Shown here in pieces: positions 9,772 to 20,355 of a DNA stretch of 21,244 nt (the stretch's first letter is position 1; each line of letters opens with the position of its first letter). The DNA is taken from the NCBI GenBank assembly GCA_027943245.1, contig JANDJZ010000345.1, forward strand, positions 1 through 21,244, read 5' to 3'. The DNA comes from Acanthamoeba sp. SK_2022b (lineage: Eukaryota > Discosea > Longamoebia > Acanthamoebidae). The position numbers and the translations under genes are program-made. The notes under the pieces were generated by a model, which made no database searches, was not told the DNA's origin, and was given only the letters and a program-made list of their open reading frames with translations.

Positions 9772-11786
9772 TGTTACGCAAAGACGGTGGGCATGGTTGG
9801 ATGTGGGAGAATATGTGACGATGCACGTGCGTACGTAGTATCGCTTGCGGCTCTCGCTGTGCTCAGACTCGAGATCCTTGACCACGCTGTGGTACCAGGC
9901 CGACCGCTTGTACTGGTGGGCCAGCTCCGACGTCGACGGGATCGCGTCCTCATACCGCGCCACCTGCGCCACGCCACAAAAGCGTCAGCCACCAAACTGA
10001 GCCCAACAAGAAAACATGACGCACGCACATTGATGGAGGCGTTGTTGCTGGATGTCCCCCGGTAGATGGTGTCATGGCCCTGGGAGCTGACGCTCTGTTC
10101 GCGAGAGGATTGGGGTAGGCCGGCCTCACTGTCCTCGATGTCCTTGCGGCGGGCGCGGAAGGCGATGTCGAGAATGAACTCGGCCGGGTTGGTCTGCGCC
10201 GGCGGCCGGATGCCGAGGCCCGAGAAGTAGTCCATTGCCTTGTCCGCCTGCGGATAACGAATATGTTAATTGAACAAATAATAAATAAATAAAAACGAAC
10301 GCATAAACACACCTTGCCAAAGTAGATGATTCGGCCTTGGCTCAGGAGGAGGAGCTTGTCGAAGGCGTCGAACATCTGCGACGAGGGCTGATGTATGGTG
10401 CAGAGCACGGTGCGCTGTCCTCGCGTCGCCAGGCCCTGCGTGGCAACACATGATGATGAGAGGTTAGAGAATGAGAAGCGCAGAGTAAAGACGGTGTCGA
10501 GTCACCTTAAGCATCTGAACGAGGTCTGTAGCGCCGTTGCTGTCCAGGCCTGACGTGGGCTCGTCCTGTATGGACCATGCATGTGAGTGACATGACCTTG
10601 TTTCAAGGGAAAGGGTTTCTGATGAGAAACGAACCAGGAAGAGGAGCGACGGAGAGGACACGAGCTCGATCGCGATGGCCACCCGCTTGAGCTCGCCTCC
10701 GGAGATGCTGCGATTCGTGGCGCCGCCGACCATGGAGTTGGCAATGTGGGTTAGTCGCAGCTCGCCCATCACCTGCGTCCACCACCGATCAGCAAACCAA
10801 CGAACGTGTATTGCGGGTGGGAGGAGAACCAACCTGATCCACTCGCTCCTCCTTCTGCTGTCGTGTCATGCGACTGGGGAGCTTGAGCCGCGCCGCATAG
10901 GAGATGGTCTCCCTCACCTGGTCCAAGGCCCCGCGTCAGAGGAAGGTAGGCGGTTTGAGGGGCGGGAAAGGTACAGTCAGTGTGTCTAGCATGAGGTTGT
11001 CCTGCATGACGTAGCCCGAGACCCGGCGGAAGAAGGCCTGTCGCTTGCGCAAGGGCTCGCCATTGAGCTTCACCTCGCCCGTCAAGCGCCCTAAATGCCC
11101 CCCACAAATCAAATTGAGATTTTTCCTCATCTTGGGCCTGAGACGAGGAATTGGACCTTTTACTCCACGGCAGGCCAGCACGTCGAGCAGTGTAGTCTTA
11201 CCGGCTCCTGCACAAGGGTGCGCGGTTAGAGCGGCAAACTAATGGCCGAGTTTGTGTTGGCCAATGGCCGCAGTGTTCCAAGTTGGGGTTGCGTGCCTGA
11301 GGCGCCCATGATGGCGCACAGTTCACCCGGATGGACGATGCCCTCCACGCCGCGTAGTATGTGCTTCATGCCGTCATCCTCCTCCATTGCACCATCGGCT
11401 TCCCTGTCCTCACAGCACTCGCCGGTGATCTCCTCGTTGTCGTCGACCAGCAGGAGCTCCTCGGCGTCGCTGTAGGTCGAGTGGCGCCTCTTCCTCTTCG
11501 CTCGCCGCCTTCCCTGCTCGATGTCCCCCTGTGCTGGCTTCTCCCGGGAGGCCAACGAGGGCAGGTATCGCCTCCACCCGGCCGCGGAAGTCATCGGAAT
11601 GGCGTAGCGTAGGTTCTCCCAGCTCAGGGTCATTCGAGGGAATGGTCGGTCTTCGAAGGGGTGCTCGTCATCGGGGAGAGTGGACTCCTCTTCCTCCTTT
11701 GCCTTGTTGTGGAGCGATGGCACCTGAAGTGTGGCCCATCCCTCTACCTCGTTCTGTCTTGGCGAGGTGATGGACGAGCTGTGCAT
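8197..11786 (-). CDS. ABCG-subfamily half-transporter, 17 exons
   Basis: Exons in phase: 11786-11297, 11207-11157, 11090-10975, 10917-10834, 10772-10635, 10565-10506, 10435-10313, 10247-10029, 9963-9835, 9688-9615, 9506-9427, 9343-9202, 9123-9032, 8934-8834, 8774-8613, 8484-8394, 8300-8197; about 751 residues. The ATPase domain precedes the membrane domain, as in ABCG/White proteins. Visible: Walker A GASGAGKTT (161-169), signature ISGGE (270-274), Walker B with DEPTSGLDS (294-302) and H-loop TIHQPSS. The membrane half carries [24 protein letters not shown], an [13 protein letters not shown] segment typical of the family, and [20 protein letters not shown]. It should dimerise and export lipid or other hydrophobic substrates; the substrate is not predictable. 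A basic/acidic segment before the ATPase is unusual. Walker A is split by an intron with a GC donor (TCAG/GCACGC). The [10 protein letters not shown] exon (9123-9032) is only visible after splicing. Confidence 0.92.
8356..8377. repeat. (GA)n, (CT)n in sense, transporter intron 16
   Basis: The tract lies between the exon ending at 8394 and the last exon at 8300. Confidence 0.9.
8535..8602. repeat. (GT)n microsatellite, transporter intron 15
   Basis: About 32 GT units lie directly downstream (sense direction) of the donor ATCAAG/GTAAGACG at 8613/8612. The tract reads CA in sense. Confidence 0.95.
9348..9370. repeat. Short (CCG)n run at a splice acceptor
   Basis: GCC/CCG triplets read GGCGGC in sense and directly precede the acceptor GTGCAG of the exon starting at 9343. 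The expected pyrimidine tract is replaced by GGC repeats. Confidence 0.7.
9526..9554. repeat. (GA)n, (CT)n in sense, near a transporter acceptor
   Basis: About 14 CT units in sense end about 20 bases before the acceptor ATATTAG of the exon at 9506, where a polypyrimidine tract is expected. Confidence 0.9.
9709..9770. repeat. (GT)n microsatellite, transporter intron 9
   Basis: About 30 GT units (CA in sense) lie between the exons at 9835 and 9688. Confidence 0.95.
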
Positions 11787-12145
11787 CTTATTTTATCCGA
11801 AGGTTGCCAATACCAGTGTGAAGTGGGTATTGTGTTTGTTATGTGAGTTCGTCGCGGGTGGAGTGTTTGTTTGGGGCATGAGCACACAGCGGTTTTGTCG
11901 CGAAGAACGTTCGATAGAAGGAGAAAACTAAAAATGTTCAGCCAATTGCACAAGAAAATTTTACAAAATTAGAAGTGCGCAGAGCCACCGTGGCCTCGAG
12001 GTAATGCTTACCAAATAAGAACCTTATCCCGCGTAGCACTGCAAATGGAGGTGGTGGATCCACTTGAGACGGCCGGGTCTTGTATTGGGGGGGCACACGT
12101 GTTGTCAACAAAACTTTAAATGTGTTGTCTGCGATAGACTGACCT
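11787..12145. promoter_or_regulatory. Spacer: helicase 3' end / transporter promoter
   Basis: This 359-base stretch lies between two tandem minus-strand genes. It must hold the helicase 3' UTR and the transporter promoter. An AT-rich patch at about 11928-11970 and a CACGTG at about 12096-12101 are the only visible features. No ORF here looks coding. Confidence 0.4.
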
Positions 12146-13111
12146 CTACATGGCAAGTCCGCGCACACCGCGCAGGCCCATCTTGCCGATGCACTGGGCG
12201 GTGAGCTTGGGCGGACGGTCGGCGCCCAGGATGGTGGCGAGCTCGTTGGCCTGGGCCACGAGCTGCTCCTTGCTCCAGTTGAGGTACCTCGAGTGGCCGT
12301 TGTAGTAGCCGAGCCACGACTGGTAGGCCTGGCCGATGCCGTCCTGCAGCTTCTTGAGGCCCCGCGCGCCCTTCTGCCCCCGCAGCGCCGCCATCTCGGC
12401 CGGCATGGTCTCGTAGGTGGCCAGAGGTCGCTTCGGCTTGTACTGCACGCGACGATTCGATGACCCGTCTCAGCAACCAATCCAATCAAGACACTGCACA
12501 TACTCTTTGGGGGGGGGATCGAGTGGAAGCTGACGCTCACCTCGGTGATGGGCAGGTCGCGAAGCTTGCCCAGGAACTTGGCCTCAAAGTCGGCGAGCAG
12601 CAGCAGACCCGAACCCTCCTTGCCGGCCCTGGCCGTACGACCCAGCCTGTGGATGTACTGCGCCTGATCAGCGGGCAGACCCATCTGCGCCGTCACACAC
12701 ACCACATAACACGACACAACACACGGTCAGGCCACGCACGCATTCGAGGTGGACGAATGGGGAGTCGTGGTGGGGAGCTGACCTGAAGGACGAGAGTGAC
12801 ATCGGGATAGTCGACGCCGCGAGCAGACACGTCAGAGGAGAACATGATGACGTTCTTGCCCTTCCTGAACTTGTCCGAGGTGTTTGTTCGCTGGCTCTGG
12901 GACTTGCGCGAATGAATCTCGAGCGTGGGAATGCCCAGGCAGTCGTTGAAGAGGTTGGCCATGAACTGGGTCATGCGCGCCGTGACGAAGAACGCGATGA
13001 TCTTGTAGTCGGTCTCGCTGGCCATGTGCTCCTTCACCATCTGATAGAAAATGGGAATCTGGTCCCTGGTGTTACGCACGTTATTGCGTGTTAGGCCTTC
13101 AGGGTTCAACC

Positions 13112-13157
<46 letters not shown>

Positions 13158-14842
13158 ATGGTAGGAGAGAGAGAGAGTGAACATACTTGAACGGAGCGAT
13201 GACGTATTCCTGCTTGACCTGCACGTTGGTCTGGTCGTCGCCCACGGTGTCGATGGTCTGGTGGGTCGGCGCAATGATGTTGCGCACGAGCTGGGCCAGC
13301 TGGTCCGGCATGGTGGCGGAGAAGAGCAGCGTCTGGCGGTGGCCGGTGGGCGGCAGGTAGGAGACGATGGTGTCGATGTCCTTCTTGAAGCCCATCTCCA
13401 GCAGCTTGTCGGCCTCGTCGAGCACCAGCACCGACACCGAATCGAGGAGCTCACGCACGCCCCTGCTGTTCTGGATGTGGTCCAGAAGACGGCCGGGCGT
13501 GGCGACCAGGATGTCTACGCCGCCCTGGCTGAGGACGCGGTGCTCCGACTTGATGTTGGTACCGCCGATCACGCACTGCGCGCGGTAGCGGTGCTGCTTG
13601 AGGAGCATCTGGGCCTCCTTCATCGTCTGCATGGCCAGCTCCCTCGTGGGCGAGATCACCAGCACCGACACCTTACCCTGCGGCGTGAACAGCCTGGCCA
13701 CGTAACAACAACAACGCACATCCAGTTATCAGCGTCGCTGTGAACTGAGTGTTGTGGCGGAGAGTGGCGAGCGTACTGCTTCGCGTGAAGGCGTTCGATC
13801 GAGGGCATGAGGAAGCCCAGCGTCTTGCCGGTACCGGTGCGAGCCTTGGCGATGAGGTCCTTGCCGGTGACCGCGATCGGGATGGCGGCCTCCTGCACCT
13901 GGGTCATGTAGGTGAACCCCGCCTGCTGGAGCGCCTGCAGCGACTCGCGGCAGATGATGTTCGCCATCGACGCGAACGTCGTCTTGGTCATGAACGGCTT
14001 CGACTCTGCAGAGGGGAAGGGACCACACAACAAAGGGAAGAGAAAGACAAGAGAGAGTGAGCTGCGGTGAAGTTAGCGACACTGGTCCTCGTGCGCAACA
14101 ACGTCATCGACATGGTCATGATCCACTCTTCGAGTAAGAAGCAGGCAGAGGGCGTATGCGTACCTGTGGAAATATCACCAGCGGGGGCAGAGGCTTCGTG
14201 TTCGGTCTTTTGCTTCTTGTTCTGGTTGCCCTTCTTCTTGTTCTCATTTTTGCTTGGCTTGGCGGGAGACGTACCATCGGCAACTTCAACTTCGCCGAGA
14301 GACTCGACGATCATCTCCTCCTCGGCCTCCATGTCATCCAAGGCGGCCGGACGCACGTGCGCGAGCTCTTCGCCGTTGTGCTCCCGGCGCGGCTGGCGGT
14401 TGCCTCCTCGGCCGCCGCCACGCCCTCCCCTACCTCTGCCACCAGCACCGCCTCCTCGTCCGCCGCCACGAGGGCCACCGCCATTCTCGCCGTCGCCTCC
14501 CCTCTTCCTCTTGTTCAAGCCTTTTTGCGAGCCATCCTGCATCGGGATCGCGCCGCCTTCGGGGCTGAATCTCGGCTGTTGCGGACGAGATTGGCCGAAA
14601 GCCGCGTGACCGTTGGGCGCCTCGCCAGCGGGAGCCTTAGGCTGATACCTCTGCTGCGCCGGGCCACCACCGCGACCGCCGCCGCCGTTGCCTCCGTATC
14701 CCCCGCGACTGCCGCCACCGCCTCGTCCGCCTCGTCCGCCGGCCCTTCCCTCCGCTCTACCACCGCCACGCCCTCCTCCGCCTCCTCTTCCTCCTCGCGA
14801 TGCGCCGTTGCTCGCCCCATTCATGTGTGGTTGGCCTTCCAT
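12146..14842 (-). CDS. DEAD-box ATP-dependent RNA helicase with RGG-rich N-terminus
   Basis: Six exons in phase: 14842-14164, 14005-13777, 13693-13187, 13065-12783, 12684-12541, 12442-12146; about 712 residues. The start is the first true ATG, since the upstream in-frame codon is TTG. Exon 1 alone encodes about 226 residues rich in Gly, Arg and RGG/GGR repeats plus Lys/Asn-rich stretches (KNENKKKGNQNKKQK), an RNA-binding disordered tail often found in nuclear or nucleolar helicases. The core has every motif: Q-motif region FTYMTQVQEAAIP, I ARTGTGKT (281-288), Ia PTREL, Ib TPGRL, II DEAD (395-398), III SAT (428-430), V ARGVD and VI HRLGRTAR (578-585). The C-terminal extension carries QSWLGYYNGHSRYLNWSK. 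Motif VI context (LPADQAQYIHRLGRTARAGK) resembles the Mss116 / plant RH25-RH31 group, but no mitochondrial presequence is seen. It unwinds or remodels RNA duplexes using ATP; the target is unknown. Confidence 0.93.
13112..13178. repeat. (CA)n followed by (GA)n in a helicase intron
   Basis: CA units at 13112-13154 and GA units at about 13165-13178 are GT and CT in sense. They fill much of the intron between the exons ending at 13187 and starting at 13065. Confidence 0.9.
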
Positions 14843-15080
14843 CGCGATGGTATGAGTCAAAAAGTTTAGCGATGAGATGTCTTTCGCTACGCGATTTTGT
14901 TGAAGATGAACAAAACATCTCCGGGCAGTAACGCAACCGCACGCAGGCCATTCCTCTCATTTTCCCTTTGCGGACAACCCTAACGGACTTCCGCAGTTAC
15001 GGAGAAGAAATGCTGCGAAAAAGATTTTCTTTTTCTTTGAGCTTTTTTCTGTTACAAACGCAGCCAAAAGAATACTTGAA
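14843..15080. promoter_or_regulatory. Probable bidirectional promoter, helicase / dehydrogenase
   Basis: The two start codons are divergent and 238 bases apart. The middle is more T-rich on the + strand, with T-runs at about 15022-15052. No specific factor site is recognised. Confidence 0.5.
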
Positions 15081-16742
15081 ATGCACGCCCACCGGCTGGA
15101 GGGCGAGGGAGAGGGCGGCAGGGCCACGGCTGGTGCCAAGCTCACTCTGGTGCGACGGGAGGTGCCTATACCACAGCCAGGGCGGGGAGACGTGCTGGTG
15201 CGGGTGGAGGCTGTGGGCGTGTGTCATCGCGAGCTGGTTGAGCTCAAGGGCGGCCACCCCGCTCCATTTGCGCTGCCCCTCATCGCTGGCCACGAGGTGC
15301 GAATAGATTCGAGCACGATCACGCCATCCGCTCTATCACGCTCGCGCTCACCCGCGTTTAGTTTGCTGGAGTGGTAGAGCAGGTGGGCGTGGCTGCCAGC
15401 GAAGACCAACCCGCGTGGGTGCGTCCCGAAACACATGAAGAGACCTTGCTGAATCGCTGTGCGCACCGTTGACGTCGCGTTCTATGAGCGTAGCTGCGTG
15501 TCGGTGCCCGCGTGGTGAACCTGCATCACGATCAGTGTGGCAAATGCCGGGTCTGTCGCCATCCTCGTACGTGACATCAGCGGCGCTCGGCGGCGGGGCA
15601 CTGCTGTTGACGTGCGGCGGGGACCAGGCGAGTCGTCGCGGTGGTGCGAACGGGCCTCGGAATTCTACGGCACAACAGTTGATGGCAGCTACGCGCCCTA
15701 CGTGCGGGCCACAGCGAGCTCGCTCGTCCCTCTGCCAGATGCAGTTTCGTTCGTCGGCACGAGCCCTCTCTAGCGCTGAGTTGCTGCGCCTGCGTTTGGC
15801 GGATGAGCTGAACCAAGTTGAGCTGACTCAGGGCCGTCCATACTCGGCAGAGGGCTGCTTCCTGATGTGCACGGCGGGCGTGGCGCTCAGAGGCCTTCGG
15901 TTCCACGCCGATCTGCGATCCGGTGAGCGCGTCCTGATCACCGGGGCCACGGGCGGCGTGGGCATCCACGCCATCCAGCTGGCCAAGAACGTGTTCGGTG
16001 CACACGTTGTCGCCGTGACCTCCTCCGAGGCCAAGGCAGCCGTCCTCCGCCAACACGGCGCCGACGAGGTGGTCGTGTGCTCGACCAAGGAAGAGCTTCA
16101 GCAATTCCACCACAGGTTCCTCAAAACAAGCATACAAACAAAACAAAACAAAACAAACAAAACACAACACAACAAAACAAAACAAATCAAACTAATCAAA
16201 ACAAATCAAAACAAATCCAAACAAAATAACATCAATCGCTGCAGCGTTCGTCCGCCGGTAGACGTGGCGCTCGAGTGCGTCGGCACACCCACAATGAACT
16301 CCAGCATTCGCAGCCTCCGACCGAACGGCCGGTATCCGCCGCTCCCCGATCTTCTCAAGCTCTTGCCTCACGCCATTTAACGTTACAACAGGCTGGTGAT
16401 CATCGGCAACGTGACTGCCGGCAAGGAAACGATCAACCCGGGCCTGCTGATCCTCAAGGAGCTCAAGCTCTTTGGCAGCTCTGGCGCCTCAAGGTATCCC
16501 GTCTCTCCTGTACCTGGAGAAAAGTGGTGTAGCGTGTAGATTGACGTCCAGATCGGCCATGTCTGAGCAGGGACGACCTGGCGCAGGTGCTGGCGATGGC
16601 CGCCGAGGGGAAACTGAAACCGGTGGTCCACCAGGTGCTGCCGCTCGACCTGGCTCATCGGGCCCACCGTCTGTTGGCCGACAAGGGCGTCATCGGGCGC
16701 ATCGTCCTCGTTCCCTCGCCTGCCACATCCGCCCGAATGTGA
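15081..16742 (+). CDS. Zinc-type medium-chain alcohol dehydrogenase / reductase
   Basis: Eight exons in phase: 15081-15296, 15362-15418, 15494-15566, 15628-15752, 15832-16115, 16245-16331, 16392-16493, 16571-16742; about 371 residues, the normal length of the MDR superfamily. The catalytic-zinc ligands are present in GVCHRE (Cys48) and LIAGHE (His71, Glu72). A structural-zinc lobe follows at Cys106, 109, 112 and 122 (CGKCRVCR, then RWC). TVDGSYAPYVRATASSLVPL follows in its usual place. The Rossmann nucleotide site is ITGATGGVGIHAIQLAK (about 193-209). The C-terminal half has DVALECVGTPTMNSS, LVIIGNVT and an IGRIVLVP end. It should reversibly oxidise an alcohol or reduce an aldehyde or quinone with NAD(P); the substrate is not predictable. 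The least sure junction is 15752/15832, where other in-phase acceptors exist. The fourth structural Cys is spaced wider than the common seven-residue gap. Confidence 0.88.
16125..16235. repeat. AAAAC-type A/C-only tract in a dehydrogenase intron
   Basis: Degenerate AAAAC and AAATC words with no G for about 100 bases make up nearly the whole intron between exon 5 (ends 16115) and exon 6 (starts 16245). The acceptor AATCGCTGCAG follows it. Confidence 0.85.
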
Positions 16743-16824
16743 AGTCCCAGCGCGTGAGTGCTTTTATTTTATTCTATTTTATTTTATTTATTTATTTTTC
16801 TGGTGTAGGCCACAGAGAAATGTC
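16743..16824. terminator. Shared 3' region of two convergent genes, with AATAAA signals
   Basis: Only 82 bases separate the stop codons of the dehydrogenase and the PPR gene. A TTTTA/TTTA-rich tract at 16762-16800 reads AATAAA several times on the minus strand, so it can serve as poly(A) signal for the PPR transcript. The + strand has no AATAAA here. Confidence 0.5.
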
Positions 16825-19800
16825 TTAGCGCTCCCACAGCCGCGGAACCTCGCTCTGGTCGACTGGTACGGTCGGCGGCTTCCGCAAGTACTCCTGCAGC
16901 TGCTCACTGCATGGCACACGTGTTAGCCCGAGAAGAGCGAGTGCTGGGATGAGAGTGGCAATGGGGGGTGTACTCGATCATAAAGCCATGCGCGACCAGG
17001 GTTTCCTTGGCGCGCGCGAGCAACGTTGGTTTGTTCGCGCGCCACATCTTGCGCACGACCAAGGAATGGGTCTCGTAGGCCAAAAGCACGTTCTGGCTAT
17101 GCGCGGCGTCGAGCGTCTCCAGCCCCTTCTCCAGCTCGTTGTTGACCAGGAAGGCCGAGATGAGGTGATGGAACGTCCTCTCCGTTGGTTGCAGCTCATG
17201 CTTAACCTGTGAGCTCATGAGCTAAATATGATCTCAACTGATGCACACACACACACACACAAAGAGAGAGAGAGAGAGAGAGGTGCGCGTGTGCGTGTGC
17301 GTATGTGGATAAATACCATTTGCTCGTAGATTTGGGTCACGGTGGCGAGGTGGCCAGGCACGACGGAGACGCCCTGTGGAAATAAGGAAGAAGATGCCAC
17401 GCACAGCGTCAGACGCTTGAGCTGTCCATAAATTATAAGGGAAGCAGCGCTTGGCGCCCTACCTCGAGCAGGGCGTGGAAGGATGTGAGGTCGGGCTGCA
17501 GCGAGAACGACTCCAACGCCGCAAACGTGGAGAACGCTGCACGATCCCCCAGAGCATTACATGCGTCAACTGGCGCAACAACAACAACAACAACAACAAC
17601 AGAATAGAATCGCACAAGTACCTTTGGAAAGCTGAGAAGTTTGAGAACACGCGGCGATGACGAAATTCAAAAGGCTCAGCAGGGCCTTGGGGTCCGCCTC
17701 CTCTTTCTTGGAAGCGTACAGCTCTTCTACAAAGTCGTACACCTTGGGGAAAAGAAATGAATATCAATGATGTAAAATAGTAAAACTCCAGTAATTCGTT
17801 ATTTTACAAAATAAAAATGAAACCCAATAAAGATGTGACGTGTAAAGGACCAGCTATGGCTCGCGCACCTCGTTGATAACTCGGATGTCGCGACTCATGG
17901 CATTGACGATGGCCTTATGTGCGTGTGGGCGGAGTGTAAGGCCGTGTTGCTGCATCTCTACGATCGTCTGCGTTGCATTTGGCATGACGTAAGTCCTGAG
18001 AAGGGCAAGCCAAATCTCACAGGCGAGGGCGCGCAACCTTATAGACCTCGGTGAACCGAAAGGCGTTGGCCTGCGACCGGAGGAGGGCTTCGAGTTGAAA
18101 ATGGACGAGATCCTTGGCATTACTGATTTGCTTGCTTATCTCTATGGCCTGATATATATGTACGTATTAATTGGACTGCACGCAACAGACAGAGCAAGCA
18201 AGCAAGCAACCAGCAACGTGAGAGGTACGTACCTTCATTGTGAACTCGGGATTGGCGCGCCGGCCCGCAAAGAGGAGTACCGGTGTAATGTGCGCCTCGG
18301 TGATGGGAATGCGGTTGGCCTCCAGCATCTGGATAAACTTGTGCGTGTTGTCGAGCTGCTCGTTGCGCAGACAAATCTCGATCACTCGGTGAATGTCGTT
18401 TGTGAGCAGCGGCACGCCTTGGCGAATCATCTCCTCGGCCACCTTACCATTGCAACCCCCCCCCCAAACCAGCACATGTTCGGGTTAGCGTGCGTCTGTG
18501 CGTTCAGTCATCGCCCACGCGTGGCGTTACCTGAATCGTTTCTCGAGGAAGCACTCGAAGCATGGATGAATTGAGGAGAGCACTGAAGATCTCGCGTCGG
18601 GGTTTGATGCCTCGCGCTATCATGTTCTCAACCTCACACCAAGCCCTACAGGTTCCATGAGAGAGAGAGAGAGAGAAATAGCAAAGCCATTCGTTGGTGT
18701 GTGTGGTCACGAACATATGCATTCACCGCTACTAGCGTACCTGCGGAAGTCGGCCGCCTTGAGAAAGGCCAACGCCAGCGTCTGGCGAGATTCCGCATCG
18801 GGTTGGAGCCCGTATCGCGCACCGTACTGCCAGATTTTCGTGAGTGCACCGAGCAAGCAAGTAGTGCCATGATCATTGAGGATTGGATAGAGGTTCTGAG
18901 CAGAGAGAGAGAGAGAGAGAGGTCGCACCTGTTCGATGGTAGCAAGGCTAAAGTTCGATACCTGCTTGGCAGTAACCATGCACTATGCACAGACGCGTCA
19001 AAATGATTGTGAGCAATGGACAAGGTGACTATCACCATTGTGAAATACATAAAGTACAGTGCAAATGGTGAGGGCGAGGGCTGCATACATGAAGCAGTGC
19101 ATTGTAGGTCTCCTGGTCGGGCGTAATGTTGTTCTCCTCCAGGTCGTTTATGACCTAAAGTTGGTGCCAGTGGTAGAGTTAATACGATGCGCTGGCACGC
19201 CAGCAGAGAGAGGAGAGGCTGTTACGTTGAGGGGCTCGTCGCTGAGGCCGGACATCGAGAATGCATTCAACAAAAGCTTGTACGTGTCAAGGTTGGGGAC
19301 CAGTCCGTTCCTTTTCATTAGCCTCCATAGATAGGTGGCGTCTCCCGGAAAACTGCGGCACAGACAAGAGTGGAGGGCGAGACGACCCAGTTAGTACTGC
19401 CTCCAAGCTGGCGCGCTTCATTCATAATAGGTCACACGCACTTGTTCTTGATCGCCTCCTTCATGAGGTGATTGCCCTTCTCGACCGATGTCAGCTCTCG
19501 CGACGAAAGCCTCGAGCCTTTGGGCTTTGCCTTCTCTGGTGGTGCCCGCCGGCGCGATCCAAGGAAAGCGGTCAGGCCCATGGACACCTCATCTCCATCA
19601 CGAGTACGGGACGCTCGACGTACGTGGAGGACGGGGCGAAGGGAATCGTGGTGTTTCGAAACTTGTGGAGGGCTCGACATGGACAGCAGCTGGCATGCTG
19701 GTGACGGCCAGCCGCTCACGTTCCGGCACGTAAAAGTCCTGCAGATTGGCGCGGCAAAGAGAACAGCAGATTAAAACCCTGTTGCGGTCTGGTAGCAGAT

Positions 19801-20156
19801 TGGAGGCAGGAAGCACCTCTTCTTTTAGCGGCGCTGCCCCAAAATCAACAAATCGGCGAACTGCCATGTGTCCAACAAGATTGCCGTTAGATCAATTGGA
19901 GATAATCGTGTGATTCCAGGAATGCTCGGCAGATAGGCGGAGTACCGGCAAGCGTGGCCAAAGATTCATGTCGCAGGATGTGTGTCGTGAGAAGGGGAGA
20001 AGGAGGACGGGCGGCAGTTTGCGAAGATGCAGATAATCGCGAGCGCAGATGGATTGTGGAGAACCGCCGTAGAAAGTTTTGGGGTGAGGGCAAAAGAGGT
20101 GAAGACAGGGGAGACAGGTTCAATCGCAGGCTGCAGCGATGTGATGCCCTCATCAT
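16825..20156 (-). CDS. Pentatricopeptide-repeat protein, mitochondrial, 17 exons
   Basis: Exons in phase: 20156-19946, 19860-19778, 19738-19624, 19535-19442, 19352-19226, 19154-19089, 18961-18929, 18895-18741, 18645-18531, 18442-18233, 18148-18038, 17967-17869, 17742-17622, 17536-17463, 17373-17317, 17206-16974, 16906-16825; about 661 residues. The N-terminus is rich in Arg, Ser and Leu with almost no acids and contains NFLRRFSTIHLRSRL, a typical mitochondrial presequence. Degenerate PPR units follow, such as LMKRNGLVPNLDTYKLLLNA, ENNITPDQETYNALLH, MIARGIKPRREIFSALL, LEANRIPITEAHITPVLLF, MQQHGLTLRPHAHKAIVNAM and FSLQPDLTSFHALLE. The protein ends in VPRLWER. Known of the family: PPR proteins bind organelle RNA and guide processing, stability or translation. 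The target cannot be read from the sequence. Two ATGs in tandem start the frame. Several exons are under 70 bases; the 33-base exon at 18961-18929 is the least certain. Confidence 0.85.
17242..17281. repeat. (CA)n-(GA)n compound tract in a PPR intron
   Basis: CA units at 17242-17261 pass into GA units at 17263-17281, giving CT followed by GT in sense, in the intron between the exons at 17317 and 17206. Confidence 0.9.
17572..17601. repeat. (CAA)n microsatellite in a PPR intron
   Basis: About nine CAA units, TTG in sense, lie between the exons ending at 17622 and starting at 17536. Confidence 0.9.
18657..18676. repeat. (GA)n, (CT)n in sense, before a PPR acceptor
   Basis: The CT units lie about 12-30 bases before the acceptor CTGTAG of the exon at 18645, in the polypyrimidine-tract position. 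Confidence 0.9.
18902..18921. repeat. (GA)n, (CT)n in sense, abutting a PPR acceptor
   Basis: About ten CT units in sense end just before CTGCTCAG, the acceptor of the exon at 18895. The microsatellite itself forms the polypyrimidine tract. Confidence 0.9.
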
Positions 20157-20355
20157 GTTTGTGTTGCGGGGTGAACAGCGTTTCTCAATTTATTTTTTGT
20201 TTTTCTTTGTTGATGACGTCAGCAAGGGAGGTTCTTATTGCAACAAACATCTCATCTGGACCCACGAAGCTGCGTCGTTGCTCGACAATTGAAGAACTGG
20301 GGGCTCCTTACGGTAACGAGTTTGGTGTCTGACGCGTCTAATTAGAGAAGTTAAA
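20157..20355. promoter_or_regulatory. Bidirectional promoter, PPR gene / TRAPPC11, with a CRE palindrome
   Basis: The 199 bases lie between divergent start codons. They contain the full palindrome TGACGTCA at 20214-20221, the consensus of CREB/ATF-type bZIP factors, next to a T-rich stretch at 20188-20210. Function is inferred from position only. Confidence 0.5.

Noticed and set aside
14067..14869. Long + strand ORFs opposite helicase exon 1
   Set aside because: They are complements of the Gly/Arg-rich GC-biased exon. They carry Pro/Ala/Ser low complexity, and the minus frame has a clear helicase continuation.
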